A DNA stretch of 64,000 nucleotides from Eledone cirrhosa. Lineage: Eukaryota > Mollusca > Cephalopoda > Octopoda > Eledonidae. Shown one piece after another: positions 44,001 through 59,249 of the stretch (its first letter is position 1; each line of letters opens with the position of its first letter). The notes below the pieces were generated by a model. It did no database searches. It saw only the letters and a list, made by a program, of their open reading frames with translations, and had not been told where the DNA came from. A program made the translations under genes and the position numbers. Location of the stretch: NCBI GenBank assembly GCA_964016885.1, contig OZ024759.1, positions 261,001 through 325,000 on the forward strand. Reading direction: 5' to 3'.

Positions 44001-44447
44001 CAGTCTATATTAGTAACATGACAAAGTCTATATTAGTAGCATGACAAAATCTATAATAGTAACATGACACAGTCTATATTAGTAACATGACAGTCTATAT
44101 TAGTAACATGACACAGTCTATATTAGTAACATGACAAAGTCTATATTAGTAGCATGACAAAGTCTATATTAGTAGCATGACACAGTCTATATTAGTAACA
44201 TGACACAGTCTATATTAGTAACATGACACAGTCTATATTAGTAACATGACAAAGTCTATATTAGTAGCATGACAAAGTCTATATTAGTAACATGACAAAG
44301 TCTATATTAGTAACATGACACAGTCTATATTAGTAACATGACAAAGCCTATATTAGTAACATGACAAAGTCTATATTAGTAACATGACACGGTCTATATT
44401 AGTAACATTACAAAGTCCATATTAGTAACGTGACACTGTCTATATTA
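41025..44447. repeat. Higher-order block, 3423 bp (copy 2)
   Basis: Partner of 5134-8556 at the 35,891-bp offset. It keeps the same rare variants, including ATGAAAAAG near 41,939, CATGCCAG at 42456, ATGTCACAG near 43,579, AATAG at 44055 and AAGCC near 44,347. Confidence 0.8.
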
Positions 44448-47400
44448 GTCACTTGACAAAGTCTATATTAGTAACATGACACAGTCTATATTAGTAACAT
44501 GACACAGTCTATATTAGTAACATGACAAAGTCTATATTAGTAGCATGACAAAGTCTATATTAGTAACATGACAAAGTCTATATTATTAACATGACAAAGT
44601 CTATATTAGTAACATGACACTGTCTATATTAGTAACATGACACTGTCTATATTAGTAACATGACACAGTCTATATTAGTAACATGGCAAAGTCTATATTA
44701 GTAACATGGCAAAGTCTATATTAGTAACATGACAAAGTCTATATTAGAAACATGACTAGGTCTATATTAGTAACATGACACAGTCTATATTAGTAACATG
44801 ACAGTCTATATTAGTAACGTGACAAAGTCTATATTAGTAACATGACAAAGTCTATATTAGTAACATGACAGTCTATATTAGTAACATGACACAGTCTATA
44901 TTAGTAACATGACACTGTCTATATTAGTAACATGACAAAGTCTATATTAGTAACATGACACAGTCTATATTAGTAACATGACACAGTCTATATTAGTAAC
45001 ATGACATAGACTATATTAGTAACATGACAAAGTCTATATTAGTAACATGACAGTCTATATTAGTAACATGACAAAGTCTATATTAGTAACATGACACAGT
45101 CTATATTAGTAACATGACAAAGTCTCTATTAGTAACATGACAAAGTCTATATTAGTAACATGACAGTCTATATTAGTAACATGACAAAGTCTCTATTAGT
45201 AACATGACAAAGACTATATTAGTAACATGACAGTCTATATTAGTAACATGACAAAGTCTATATTAGTAACATGACAGTCTATATTGTAACATGACACAGT
45301 CTATATTAATAACATGACACAGTCTATATTAGTAACATGACAGTCTATATTAGTAACATGACAAAGTCTATATTAGTAACATGACAATGTCTATATTAGT
45401 AACATGACAAAGTCTATATTAGTAACATGACAAAGTCTATATTAGTAGCATGACACAGTCTATATTAGTAACATGACAAAGTCTATATTAGTAACATGAC
45501 ACAGTCTATATTAGTAACATGACAAAGTCTATATTAGTAACATGACAAAGTCTATATTAGTAGCATGACACAGTCTATATTAGTAACATGACACAGTCTA
45601 TATTAGTAACATGACAGTCTATATTAGTAACATGACAAAGTCTATATTAGTAGCATGACAAAGTCTATATTAGTAACATGACACAGTCTATATTAGTAAC
45701 ATGACAGTCTATATTAGTAACATGACACAGTCTATATTAGTAACATGACAAAGTCTATATTAGTAGCATGACAAAGTCTATATTAGTAACATGACAAAGT
45801 CTATATTAGTAACATGACACAGTCTATATTAGTAACATGACAAAGTCTATATTAGTAACATGACACAGTCTATATTAGTAACATGACAGTCTATATTAGT
45901 AACATGACAAAGTCTATATTAGTAGCATGACAAAGTCTATATTAGTAACATGACACAGTCTATATTAGTAACATTACATAGACTATATTAGTAACATGAC
46001 AAAGTCTATATTAGTAACATGACAGTCTATATTGTAACATGACACAGTCTATATTAGTAACATGACACAGTCTATATTAGTAACATGACAAAGTCTATAT
46101 TAGTAACATGACACAGTCTATATTAGTAACATGACAGTCTATATTAGTAACATGACAAAGTCTATATTAGTAACATGACATAGACTATATTAGTAACATG
46201 ACAAAGTCTATATTAGTAACATGACAAAGTCTATATTAGTAACATGACAGTCTATATTGTAACATGACACAGTCTATATTAGTAACATGGCAATGTCTAT
46301 ATTAGTAACATGACAAAGTCTATATTAGTAACATGGCAAAGTCTAAATTAGTAACATGACAAAGTCTATATTAGTAACATGTCAAGGTCTATATTAGTAA
46401 CATGACAAAGTCTATATTAGTAACATGACAAAGTCTATATTAGTAACATGACAGTCTATATTAGTAACATGACAAAGTCTATATTAGTAACATGACAGTC
46501 TATATTAGTAACATGATAGTCTATATTAGTAGCATGACAAAGTCTATATTAGTAACATGACACAGTCTATATTAGTAACATGACACAGTCTATATTAGTA
46601 ACATGACAAAGTCTATATTAGTAGCATGACAAAGTCTATATTAGTAACATGACACAGTCTATATTAGTAACATGACACAGTCTATATTAGTAACATGACA
46701 AAGTCTATATTAGTAACATGACAGTCTATATTAGTAACATGACAAAATCTATATTAGTACCATGACAAAGTCTATATTAGTAACATGACAAAGTCTATAT
46801 TAGTAACATGACAAAGTCTATATTAGTAACATGACAGTCTATATTAGTAACATGACAGTCCATATTAGTAGCATGACAAAGTCTATATTAGTAACATGAC
46901 AAAGTCTATATTAGTAACATGACACAGTCTATATTAGTAACATGACACAGTCTATATTAGTAACATGACAAAGTCTATATGAGTAACATGACAAGGTCTA
47001 TATTAGTAACATGACAAAGTCTATATTAGTAACATGATAAAGTCTATATTAGTAACATGACAAAGTCTATATTAGTAACATGACAGTGTATATTAGTAAC
47101 ATGACAGTCTATATTAGTAGCATGACAAAGTCTATATTAGTAACATGACACAGTCTATATTAGTAACATGACAAAGTCTATATTAGTACCATGACAAAGT
47201 CTATATTAGTAACATGACAAAGTCTATATTAGTAACATGACAAAGTCTATATTAGTAACATGACAGTCTATATTAGTAACATGACAGTCCATATTAGTAG
47301 CATGACAAAGTCTATATTAGTAACATGACAAAGTCTATATTAGTAACATGACACAGTCTATATTAGTAACATGACACAGTCTATATTAGTAACATGATAC

Positions 47401-48639
47401 AGTCTATATTAGTAACATGACAAAGTCTATATTAGTAACATGGCAAAGTCTATATTAGTAACATGACAAAGTCTATATGAGTAATATGACAAGGTCTATA
47501 TTAGTAACATGACACAGTCTATATTAGTAACATGACAAAGTCTATATTAGTAACATGACAGTCTATATTAGTAACATGACAAAGTCTATATTAGTAACAT
47601 GACAAAGTCTATATTAGTAACATGACAGTCTATATTAATAACATGACACAGTCTATATTAGTAACATGACACAGTCTATATTAGTAACATGACATAGACT
47701 ATATTAGTAACATGACAAAGTCTATATTAGTAACATGACAGTCTATATTAGTAACATGACAAAGTCTATATTAGTAACATGACACAGTCTATATTAGTAA
47801 CATGACAAAGTCTCTATTAGTAACATGACAAAGTCTATATTAGTAACATGACAGTCTATATTAGTAACATGACAAAGTCTCTATTAGTAACATGACAAAG
47901 TCTATATTAGTAACATGACAGTCTATATTAGTAACATGACAAAGTCTATATTAGTAACATGACAAAGTCTATATTAGTAACATGACAAAGTCTATATTAG
48001 TAACATGACAAAGTCTATATTAGTAGCATGACACAGTCTATATTAGTAACATGACAAAGTCTATATTAGTAACATGACACAGTCTATATTAGTAACATGA
48101 CAAAGTCTATATTAGTAACATGACAAAGTCTATATTAGTAGCATGATACAGTCTATATTAGTAACATGACACAGTCTATATTAGTAACATGACAGTCTAT
48201 ATTAGTAACATGACAAAGTCTATATTAGTAGCATGACAAAATCTATATTAGTAACATGACACAGTCTATATTAGTAACATGACAGTCTATATTAGTAACA
48301 TGACACAGTCTATATTAGTAACATGACAAAGTCTATATTAGTAGCATGACAAAGTCTATATTAGTAGCATGACACAGTCTATATTAGTAACATGACACAG
48401 TCTATATTAGTAACATGACACAGTCTATATTAGTAACATGACAAAGTCTATATTAGTAGCATGACAAAGTCTATATTAGTAACATGACAAAGTCTATATT
48501 AGTAACATGACACAGTCTATATTAGTAATATGACAAAGTCTATATTAGTAACATGACAAAGTCTATATTAGTAACATGACACGGTCTATATTAGTAACAT
48601 TACAAAGTCTATATTAGTAACGTGACACTGTCTATATTA
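44448..48639. repeat. Higher-order block, 4192 bp (copy 2)
   Basis: Partner of 8557-12748 with identical length. It retains TTAATAAC near 45304, CATTACATAG near 45,971, the CATGACAG replacement of the CATGCCAG marker at 46717, and the CATTACAAAG monomer near 48.6 kb. Confidence 0.8.
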
Positions 48640-50662
48640 GTCACTTGACAAAGTCTATATTAGTAACATGACACAGTCTATATTAGTAACATGACACAGT
48701 CTATATTAGTAACATGACAAAGTCTATATTAGTAGCATGACAAAGTCTATATTAGTAACATGACAAAGTCTATATTATTAACATGACAAAGTCTATATTA
48801 GTAACATGACACTGTCTATATTAGTAACATGACACTGTCTATATTAGTAACATGACACAGTCTATATTAGTAACATGGCAAAGTCTATATTAGTAACATG
48901 GCAAAGTCTATATTAGTAACATGACTAGGTCTATATTAGTAACATGACACAGTCTATATTAGTAACATGACAAAGTCTATATTAGAAACATGACTAGGTC
49001 TATATTAGTAACATGACACAGTCTATATTAGTAACATGACAAAGTCTATATTAGTAACATGACAGTCTATATTAGTAACGTGACAAAGTCTATATTAGTA
49101 ACATGACAAAGTCTATATTAGTAACATGACAGTCTATATTAGTAACATGACACAGTCTATATTAGTAACATGACACGGTCTATATTAGTAACATGACAAA
49201 GTCTATATTAGTAACATGACACAGTCTATATTATTAACATGACAAAGTCTATATTAGTAACACGACACAGTCTATATTAGTAACATGACAAAGTCTATAT
49301 TAGTAACATGGCAAAGTCTATATTAGTAACATGACAAAGTCTATATGAGTAACATGACAAGGTGTATATTAGTAACATGACAAAGTCTATATTAGTAACA
49401 TGACAAAGTCTATATTAGTAACATGACAAAGTCTATATTAGTAACATGACAGTCTATATTAGTAACATGACAGTCTATATTAGTAGCATGACAAAGTCTA
49501 TATTAGTAACATGACACAGTCTATATTAGTTACATGACAAAGTCTATATTAGTACCATGACAAAGTCTATATTAGTAACATGACAAAGTCTATATTAGTA
49601 ACATGACAAAGTCTATATTAGTAACATGCCAGTCTATATTAGTAACATGACAGTCCATATTAGTAGCATGACAAAGTCTATATTAGTAACATGACAAAGT
49701 CTATATTAGTAACATGACACAGTCTATATTAGTAACATGACACAGTCTATATTAGTAACATGACACAGTCTATATTAGTAACATGACAAAGTCTATATTA
49801 GTAACATGGCAAAGTCTATATTAGTAACATGACAAAGTCTATATGAGTAACATGACAAGGTCTATATTAGTAACATGACACAGTCTATATTAGTAACATG
49901 ACAAAGTCTATATTAGTAACATGACAGTCTATATTAGTAACATGACAAAGTCTATATTAGTAACATGACAAAGTCTATATTAGTAACATGACAGTCTATA
50001 TTAGTAACATGACACAGTCTATATTAGTAACATGACACAGTCTATATTAGTAACATGACATAGACTATATTAGTAACATGACAAAGTCTATATTAGTAAC
50101 ATGACAGTCTATATTAGTAACATGTCAAAGTCTATATTAGTAACATGACACAGTCTATATTTGTAACATGACAAAGTCTCTATTAGTAACATGACAAAGT
50201 CTATATTAGTAACATGACAGTCTATATTAGTAACATGACAAAGTCTATATTAGTAACATGACAGTCTATATTAGTAACATGTCAAAGTCTATATTAGTAA
50301 CATGACACAGTCTATATTTGTAACATGACAAAGTCTCTATTAGTAACATGACAAAGTCTATATTAGTAACATGACAGTCTATATTAGTAACATGACAAAG
50401 TCTCTATTAGTAACATGACAAAGTCTATATTAGTAACATGACAAAGTCTATATTAGTAACATGACAAAGTCTATATTAGTAACATGACAAAGTCTATATT
50501 AGTAACATGACAAAGTCTATATTAGTAGCATGACACAGTCTATATTAGTAACATGACAAAGTCTATATTAGTAACATGACACAGTCTATATTAGTAACAT
50601 GACACAGTCTATATTAGTAACATGACAAAGTCTATATTAGTAACGTGACACTGTCTATATTA
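48640..50662. repeat. Higher-order block, 2023 bp (copy 2)
   Basis: Partner of 12749-14771. It has both GACTAGG monomers, TATTATTAAC at 49232, AACACGAC, GTGTATATT, TAGTTACATG, and the 157-bp duplication (TTTGTAAC at 50160 and 50317). Confidence 0.78.
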
Positions 50663-52982
50663 GTCACTTGACAAAGTCTATATTAGTAACATGACACAGT
50701 CTATATTAGTAACATGACACAGTCTATATTAGTAACATGACAAAGTCTATATTAGTAGCATGACAAAGTCTATATTAGTAACATGACAAAGTCTATATTA
50801 TTAACATGACAAAGTCTATATTAGTAACATGACACTGTCTATATTAGTAACATGACACTGTCTATATTAGTAACATGACACAGTCTATATTAGTAACATG
50901 GCAAAGTCTATATTAGTAACATGGCAAAGTCTATATTAGTAACATGACAAAGTCTATATTAGAAACATGACTAGGTCTATATTAGTAACATGACACAGTC
51001 TATATTAGTAACATGACAAAGTCTATATTAGTAACATGACAGTCTATATTAGTAACGTGACAAAGTCTATATTAGTAACATGACAAAGTCTATATTAGTA
51101 ACATGACAGTCTATATTAGTAACATGACACAGTCTATATTAGTAACATGACACGGTCTATATTAGTAACATGACAAAGTCTATATTAGTAACATGACACA
51201 GTCTATTTTATTAACATGACAAAGTCTATATTAGTAACACGACACAGTCTATATTAGTAACATGACAAAGTCTATATTAGTAACATGGCAAAGTCTATAT
51301 TAGTAACATGACAAAGTCTATATGAGTAACATGACAAGGTCTATATTAGTAACATGACAAAGTCTATATTAGTAACATGACAAAGTCTATATTAGTAACA
51401 TGACAAAGTCTATATTAGTAACATGACAGTCTATATTAGTAACATGACAGTCTATATTAGTAGCATGACAAAGTCTATATTAGTAACATGACACAGTCTA
51501 TATTAGTTACATGACAAAGTCTATATTAGTACCATGACAAAGTCTATATTAGTAACATGACAAAGTCTATATTAGTAACATGACAAAGTCTATATTAGTA
51601 ACATGCCAGTCTATATTAGTAACATGACAGTCCATATTAGTAGCATGACAAAGTCTATATTAGTAACATGACAAAGTCTATATTAGTAACATGACACAGT
51701 CTATATTAGTAACATGACACAGTCTATATTAGTAACATGACACAGTCTATATTAGTAACATGACAAAGTCTATATTAGTAACATGGCAAAGTCTATATTA
51801 GTAACATGACAAAGTCTATATGAGTAACATGACAAGGTCTATATTAGTAACATGACACAGTCTATATTAGTAACATGACAAAGTCTATATTAGTAACATG
51901 ACAGTCTATATTAGTAACATGACAAAGTCTATATTAGTAACATGACAAAGTCTATATTAGTAACATGACAGTCTATATTAGTAACATGACACAGTCTATA
52001 TTAGTAACATGACACAGTCTATATTAGTAACATGACATAGACTATATTAGTAACATGACAAAGTCTATATTAGTAACATGACAGTCTATATTAGTAACAT
52101 GTCAAAGTCTATATTAGTAACATGACACAGTCTATATTTGTAACATGACAAAGTCTCTATTAGTAACATGACAAAGTCTATATTAGTAACATGACAGTCT
52201 ATATTAGTAACATGACAAAGTCTCTATTAGTAACATGACAAAGTCTATATTAGTAACATGACAGTCTATATTAGTAACATGACAAAGTCTATATTAGTAA
52301 CATGACAAAGTCTATATTAGTAACATGACAAAGTCTATATTAGTAACATGACAAAGTCTATATTAGTAGCATGACAATGTCTATATTAGTAACATGACAA
52401 AGTCTATATTAGTAACATGACACAGTCTATATTAGTAACATGACAAAGTCTATATTAGTAACATGACAAAGTCTATATTAGTAGCATGACACAGTCTATA
52501 TTAGTAACATGACACAGTCTATATTAGTAACATGACAGTCTATATTAGTAACATGACAAAGTCTATATTAGTAGCATGACAAAATCTATATTAGTAACAT
52601 GACACAGTCTATATTAGTAACATGACAGTCTATATTAGTAACATGACACAGTCTATATTAGTAACATGACAAAGTCTATATTAGTAGCATGACAAAGTCT
52701 ATATTAGTAGCATGACACAGTCTATATTAGTAACTTGACACAGTCTATATTAGTAACATGACACAGTCTATATTAGTAACATGACAAAGTCTATATTAGT
52801 AGCATGACAAAGTCTATATTAGTAACATGACAAAGTCTATATTAGTAACATGACACAGTCTATATTAGTAACATGACAAAGTCTATATTAGTAACATGAC
52901 AAAGTCTATATTAGTAACATGACACGGTCTATATTAGTAACATGACAAAGTCTATATTAGTAACGTGACACTGTCTATATTA
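50663..52982. repeat. Higher-order block, 2320 bp (copy 2)
   Basis: Partner of 14772-17091 with the same length. TTTTATT lies near 51205, TTTGTAAC at 52137, CAATG near 52378 and CTTGACACAG near 52,744. Confidence 0.78.
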
Positions 52983-55511
52983 GTCACTTGACAAAGTCTA
53001 TATTAGTAACATGACACAGTCTATATTAGTAACATGACACAGTCTATATTAGTAACATGACAAAGTCTATATTAGTAGCATGACAAAGTCTATATTAGTA
53101 ACATGACAAAGTCTATATTATTAACATGACAAAGTCTATATTAGTAACATGACACTGTCTATATTAGTAACATGACACTGTCTATATTAGTAACATGACA
53201 CAGTCTATATTAGTAACATGGCAAAGTCTATATTAGTAACATGGCAAAGTCTATATTAGTAACATGACAAAGTCTATATTAGTAACATGACTAGGTCTAT
53301 ATTAGTAACATGACACAGTCTATATTAGTAACATGACAAAGTCTATATTAGTAACATGACAGTCTATATTAGTAACATGACAAAGTCTATATTAGTAACA
53401 TGACAAAGTCTATATTAGTAACATGACAGTCTATATTAGTAACATGACACAGTCTATATTAGTAACATGACACGGTCTATATTAGTAACATGACAAAGTC
53501 TATATTAGTAACATGACACAGTCTATATTATTAACATGACAAAGTCTATATTAGTAACACGACACAGTCTATATTAGTAACATGACATAGTCTATATTAG
53601 TAACATGACATAGTCTATATTAGTAGCATGACAAAGTCTATATTAGTAACATGACAAAGTCTATATTAGTAACATGACACAGTCTATATTAGTAACATGA
53701 GAAAGTCTATATTAGTAACATGACACAGTCTATATTAGTAACATGACAAAGTCTATATTAGTAACATGACACAGTCTATATTAGTAACATGACACAGTCC
53801 ATATTAGTAACATGACAAAGTCTATATTAGTAGCATGACAAAGTCTATATTAGTAACATGACAAAGTCTATATTAGAAACATGACACAGTCTATATTAGT
53901 AACATGACAAAGTCTATATTAGTAACATGACAAAGTCTATATTAGTAACATGACAGTCTATATTAGTAGCATGACAAAGTCTATATTAGTAACATGACAC
54001 AGTCTATATTAGTAACATGACAGTCTATATTAGTAACATGACAAAGTCTATATTAGTAGCATGACAAAGTCTATATTAGTAACATGACACAGTCTATATT
54101 AGTAACATGACAAAGTCTATATTAGTAGCATGACAAAGTCTATATTAGTAACATGACAAAGTCTATATTAGTAGCATGACAAAGTCTATATTAGTAACAT
54201 GACACAGTCTATATTAGTAACATGACAAAGTCTATATTAGTAGCATGACAAAGTCTATATTAGTAACATGACAAAGTCTATATTAGTAACATGACAAAGT
54301 CTATATTAGTAACATGACAGTCTATATTAGTAACATGACAGTCCATATTAGTAGCATGACAAAGTCTATATTAGTAACATGACAAAGTCTATATTAGTAA
54401 CATGACACAGTCTATATTAGTAACATGACACAGTCTATATTAGTAACATGACACAGTCTATATTAGTAACATGACAAAGTCTATATTAGTAACATGACAG
54501 TCTATATTAGTAACATGACACAGTCTATATTAGTAACATGACACAGTCTATATTAGTAACATGACATAGACTATATTAGTAACATGACAAAGTCTATATT
54601 AGTAACATGACAGTCTATATTAGTAACATGTCAAAGTCTATATTAGTAACATGACACAGTCTATATTTGTAACATGACAAAGTCTCTATTAGTAACATGA
54701 CAAAGTCTATATTAGTAACATGACAGTCTATATTAGTAACATGACAAAGTCTCTATTAGTAACATGACAAAGTCTATATTAGTAACATGACAGTCTATAT
54801 TAGTAACATGACAAAGTCTATATTAGTAACATGACAAAGTCTATATTAGTAACATGACAAAGTCTATATTAGTAACATGACAAAGTCTATATTAGTAGCA
54901 TGACAATGTCTATATTAGTAACATGACAAAGTCTATATTAGTAACATGACACAGTCTATATTAGTAACATGACAAAGTCTATATTAGTAACATGACAAAG
55001 TCTATATTAGTAGCATGACACAGTCTATATTAGTAACATGACACAGTCTATATTAGTAACATGACAGTCTATATTAGTAACATGACAAAGTCTATATTAG
55101 TAGCATGACAAAATCTATATTAGTAACATGACACAGTCTATATTAGTAACATGACAGTCTATATTAGTAACATGACACAGTCTATATTAGTAACATGACA
55201 AAGTCTATATTAGTAGCATGACAAAGTCTATATTAGTAGCATGACACAGTCTATATTAGTAACTTGACACAGTCTATATTAGTAACATGACACAGTCTAT
55301 ATTAGTAACATGACAAAGTCTATATTAGTAGCATGACAAAGTCTATATTAGTAACATGACAAAGTCTATATTAGTAACATGACACAGTCTATATTAGTAA
55401 CATGACAAAGTCTATATTAGTAACATGACAAAGTCTATATTAGTAACATGACACGGTCTATATTAGTAACATGACAAAGTCTATATTAGTAACGTGACAC
55501 TGTCTATATTA
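52983..55511. repeat. Higher-order block, 2529 bp (copy 2)
   Basis: Partner of the 2506-bp block at 17092-19597, longer by one 23-bp monomer. It has two successive CACTGTC monomers near 53.16-53.19 kb, the state seen in most related blocks, so a deletion in copy 1 is simpler than an insertion here. Confidence 0.8.
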
Positions 55512-58500
55512 GTCACTTGACAAAGTCTATATTAGTAACATGACACAGTCTATATTAGTAACATGACACAGTCTATATTAGTAACATGACAAAGTCTATA
55601 TTAGTAGCATGACAAAGTCTATATTAGTAACATGACAAAGTCTATATTATTAACATGACAAAGTCTATATTAGTAACATGACACTGTCTATATTAGTAAC
55701 ATGACACTGTCTATATTAGTAACATGACACAGTCTATATTAGTAACATGGCAAAGTCTATATTAGTAACATGGCAAAGTCTATATTAGTAACATGACAAA
55801 GTCTATATTAGTAACATGACTAGGTCTATATTAGTAACATGACACAGTCTATATTAGTAACATGACAAAGTCTATATTAGTAACATGACAGTCTATATTA
55901 GTAACATGACAAAGTCTATATTAGTAACATGACAAAGTCTATATTAGTAACATGACAGTCTATATTAGTAACATGACACAGTCTATATTAGTAACATGAC
56001 ACGGTCTATATTAGTAACATGACAAAGTCTATATTAGTAACATGACACAGTCTATATTATTAACATGACAAAGTCTATATTAGTAACACGACACAGTCTA
56101 TATTAGTAACATGACATAGTCTATATTAGTAACATGACATAGTCTATATTAGTAGCATGACAAAGTCTATATTAGTAACATGACAAAGTCTATATTAGTA
56201 ACATGACACAGTCTATATTAGTAACATGAGAAAGTCTATATTAGTAACATGACACAGTCTATATTAGTAACATGACAAAGTCTATATTAGTAACATGACA
56301 CAGTCTATATTAGTAACATGACACAGTCCATATTAGTAACATGACAAAGTCTATATTAGTAGCATGACAAAGTCTATATTAGTAACATGACAAAGTCTAT
56401 ATTAGAAACATGACACAGTCTATATTAGTAACATGACAAAGTCTATATTAGTAACATGACAAAGTCTATATTAGTAACATGACAGTCTATATTAGTAGCA
56501 TGACAAAGTCTATATTAGTAACATGACACAGTCTATATTAGTAACATGACACAGTCTATATTAGTAACATGACAAAGTCTATATTAGTAGCATGACAAAG
56601 TCTATATTAGTAACATGACACAGTCTATATTAGTAACATGACAAAGTCTATATTAGTAGCATGACAAAGTCTATATTAGTAACATGACAAAGTCTATATT
56701 AGTAACATGACAAAGTCTATATTAGTAACATGACAGTCTATATTAGTAACATGACAGTCCATATTAGTAGCATGACAAAGTCTATATTAGTAACATGACA
56801 AAGTCTATATTAGTAACATGACACAGTCTATATTAGTAACATGACACAGTCTATATTAGTAACATGACACAGTCTATATTAGTAACATGACACAGTCCAT
56901 ATTAGTAACATGACAAAGTCTATATTAGTAACATGACAAAGTCTATATTAGTAACATGAGAAAGTCTATATTAGTAACATGACACAGTCTATACTAGTAA
57001 CATGACAAAGTCTATATTAGTAACATGACACAGTCTATATTAGTAACATGACACAGTCCATATTAGTAACATGACAAAGTCTATATTAGTAGCATGACAA
57101 AGTCTATATTAGTAACATGACAAAGTCTATATTAGAAACATGACACAGTCTATATTAGTAACATGACAAAGTCTATATTAGTAACATGACAAAGTCTATA
57201 TTAGTAACATGACAGTCTATATTAGTAGCATGACAAAGTCTATATTAGTAACATGACACAGTCTATATTAGTAACATGACACAGTCTATATTAGTAACAT
57301 GACAAAGTCTATATTAGTAGCATGACAAAGTCTATATTAGTAACATGACACAGTCTATATTAGTAACATGACAACGTCTATATTAGTAGCATGACAAAGT
57401 CTATATTAGTAACATGACAAAGTCTATATTAGTAACATGACAAAGTCTATATTAGTAACATGACAGTCTATATTAGTAACATGACAGTCCATATTAGTAG
57501 CATGACAAAGTCTATATTAGTAACATGACAAAGTCTATATTAGTAACATGACACAGTCTATATTAGTAACATGACACAGTCTATATTAGTAACATGACAC
57601 AGTCTATATTAGTAACATGACAAAGTCTATATTAGTAACATGGCAAAGTCTATATTAGTAACATGACAAAGTCTATATTAGTAACATGACAAGGTCTATA
57701 TTAGTAACATGACACAGTCTATATTAGTAACATGACAAAGTCTATATTAGTAACATGACAGTCTATATTAGTAACATGACACAGTCTATATTAGTAACAT
57801 GACAAAGTCTATATTAGTAGCATGACAAAGTCTATATTAGTAACATGACACAGTCTATATTAGTAACATGACAAAGTCTATATTAGTAGCATGACAAAGT
57901 CTATATTAGTAACATGACAAAGTCTATATTAGTAGCATGACAAAGTCTATATTAGTAACATGACACAGTCTATATTAGTAACATGACAAAGTCTATATTA
58001 GTAGCATGACAAAGTCTATATTAGTAACATGACAAAGTCTATATTAGTAACATGACAAAGTCTATATTAGTAACATGACAGTCTATATTAGTAACATGAC
58101 AGTCCATATTAGTAGCATGACAAAGTCTATATTAGTAACATGACAAAGTCTATATTAGTAACATGACACAGTCTATATTAGTAACATGACACAGTCTATA
58201 TTAGTAACATGACACAGTCTATATTAGTAACATGACAAAGTCTATATTAGTAACATGACAGTCTATATTAGTAACATGACACAGTCTATATTAGTAACAT
58301 GACACAGTCTATATTAGTAACATGACATAGACTATATTAGTAACATGACAAAGTCTATATTAGTAACATGACAGTCTATATTAGTAACATGTCAAAGTCT
58401 ATATTAGTAACATGACACAGTCTATATTTGTAACATGACAAAGTCTCTATTAGTAACATGACAAAGTCTATATTAGTAACATGACAGTCTATATTAGTAA

Positions 58501-59249
58501 CATGACAAAGTCTCTATTAGTAACATGACAAAGTCTATATTAGTAACATGACAGTCTATATTAGTAACATGACAAAGTCTATATTAGTAACATGACAAAG
58601 TCTATATTAGTAACATGACAAAGTCTATATTAGTAACATGACAAAGTCTATATTAGTAGCATGACAATGTCTATATTAGTAACATGACAAAGTCTATATT
58701 AGTAACATGACAAAGTCTATATTAGTAACATGACAAAGTCTATATTAGTAGCATGACACAGTCTATATTAGTAACATGACACAGTCTATATTAGTAACAT
58801 GACAGTCTATATTAGTAACATGACAAAGTCTATATTAGTAGCATGACAAAATCTATATTAGTAACATGACACAGTCTATATTAGTAACATGACAGTCTAT
58901 ATTAGTAACATGACACAGTCTATATTAGTAACATGACAAAGTCTATATTAGTAGCATGACAAAGTCTATATTAGTAGCATGACACAGTCTATATTAGTAA
59001 CTTGACACAGTCTATATTAGTAACATGACACAGTCTATATTAGTAACATGACAAAGTCTATATTAGTAGCATGACAAAGTCTATATTAGTAACATGACAA
59101 AGTCTATATTAGTAACATGACACAGTCTATATTAGTAACATGACAAAGTCTATATTAGTAACATGACAAAGTCTATATTAGTAACATGACACGGTCTATA
59201 TTAGTAACATGACAAAGTCTATATTAGTAACGTGACACTGTCTATATTA
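55512..59249. repeat. Higher-order block, 3738 bp (copy 2)
   Basis: Partner of 19598-23335, including the 730-bp tandem pair with CTATACTAG at 56994 and AACGTC at 57375 in its second member, and TTTGTAAC at 58427. Confidence 0.78.
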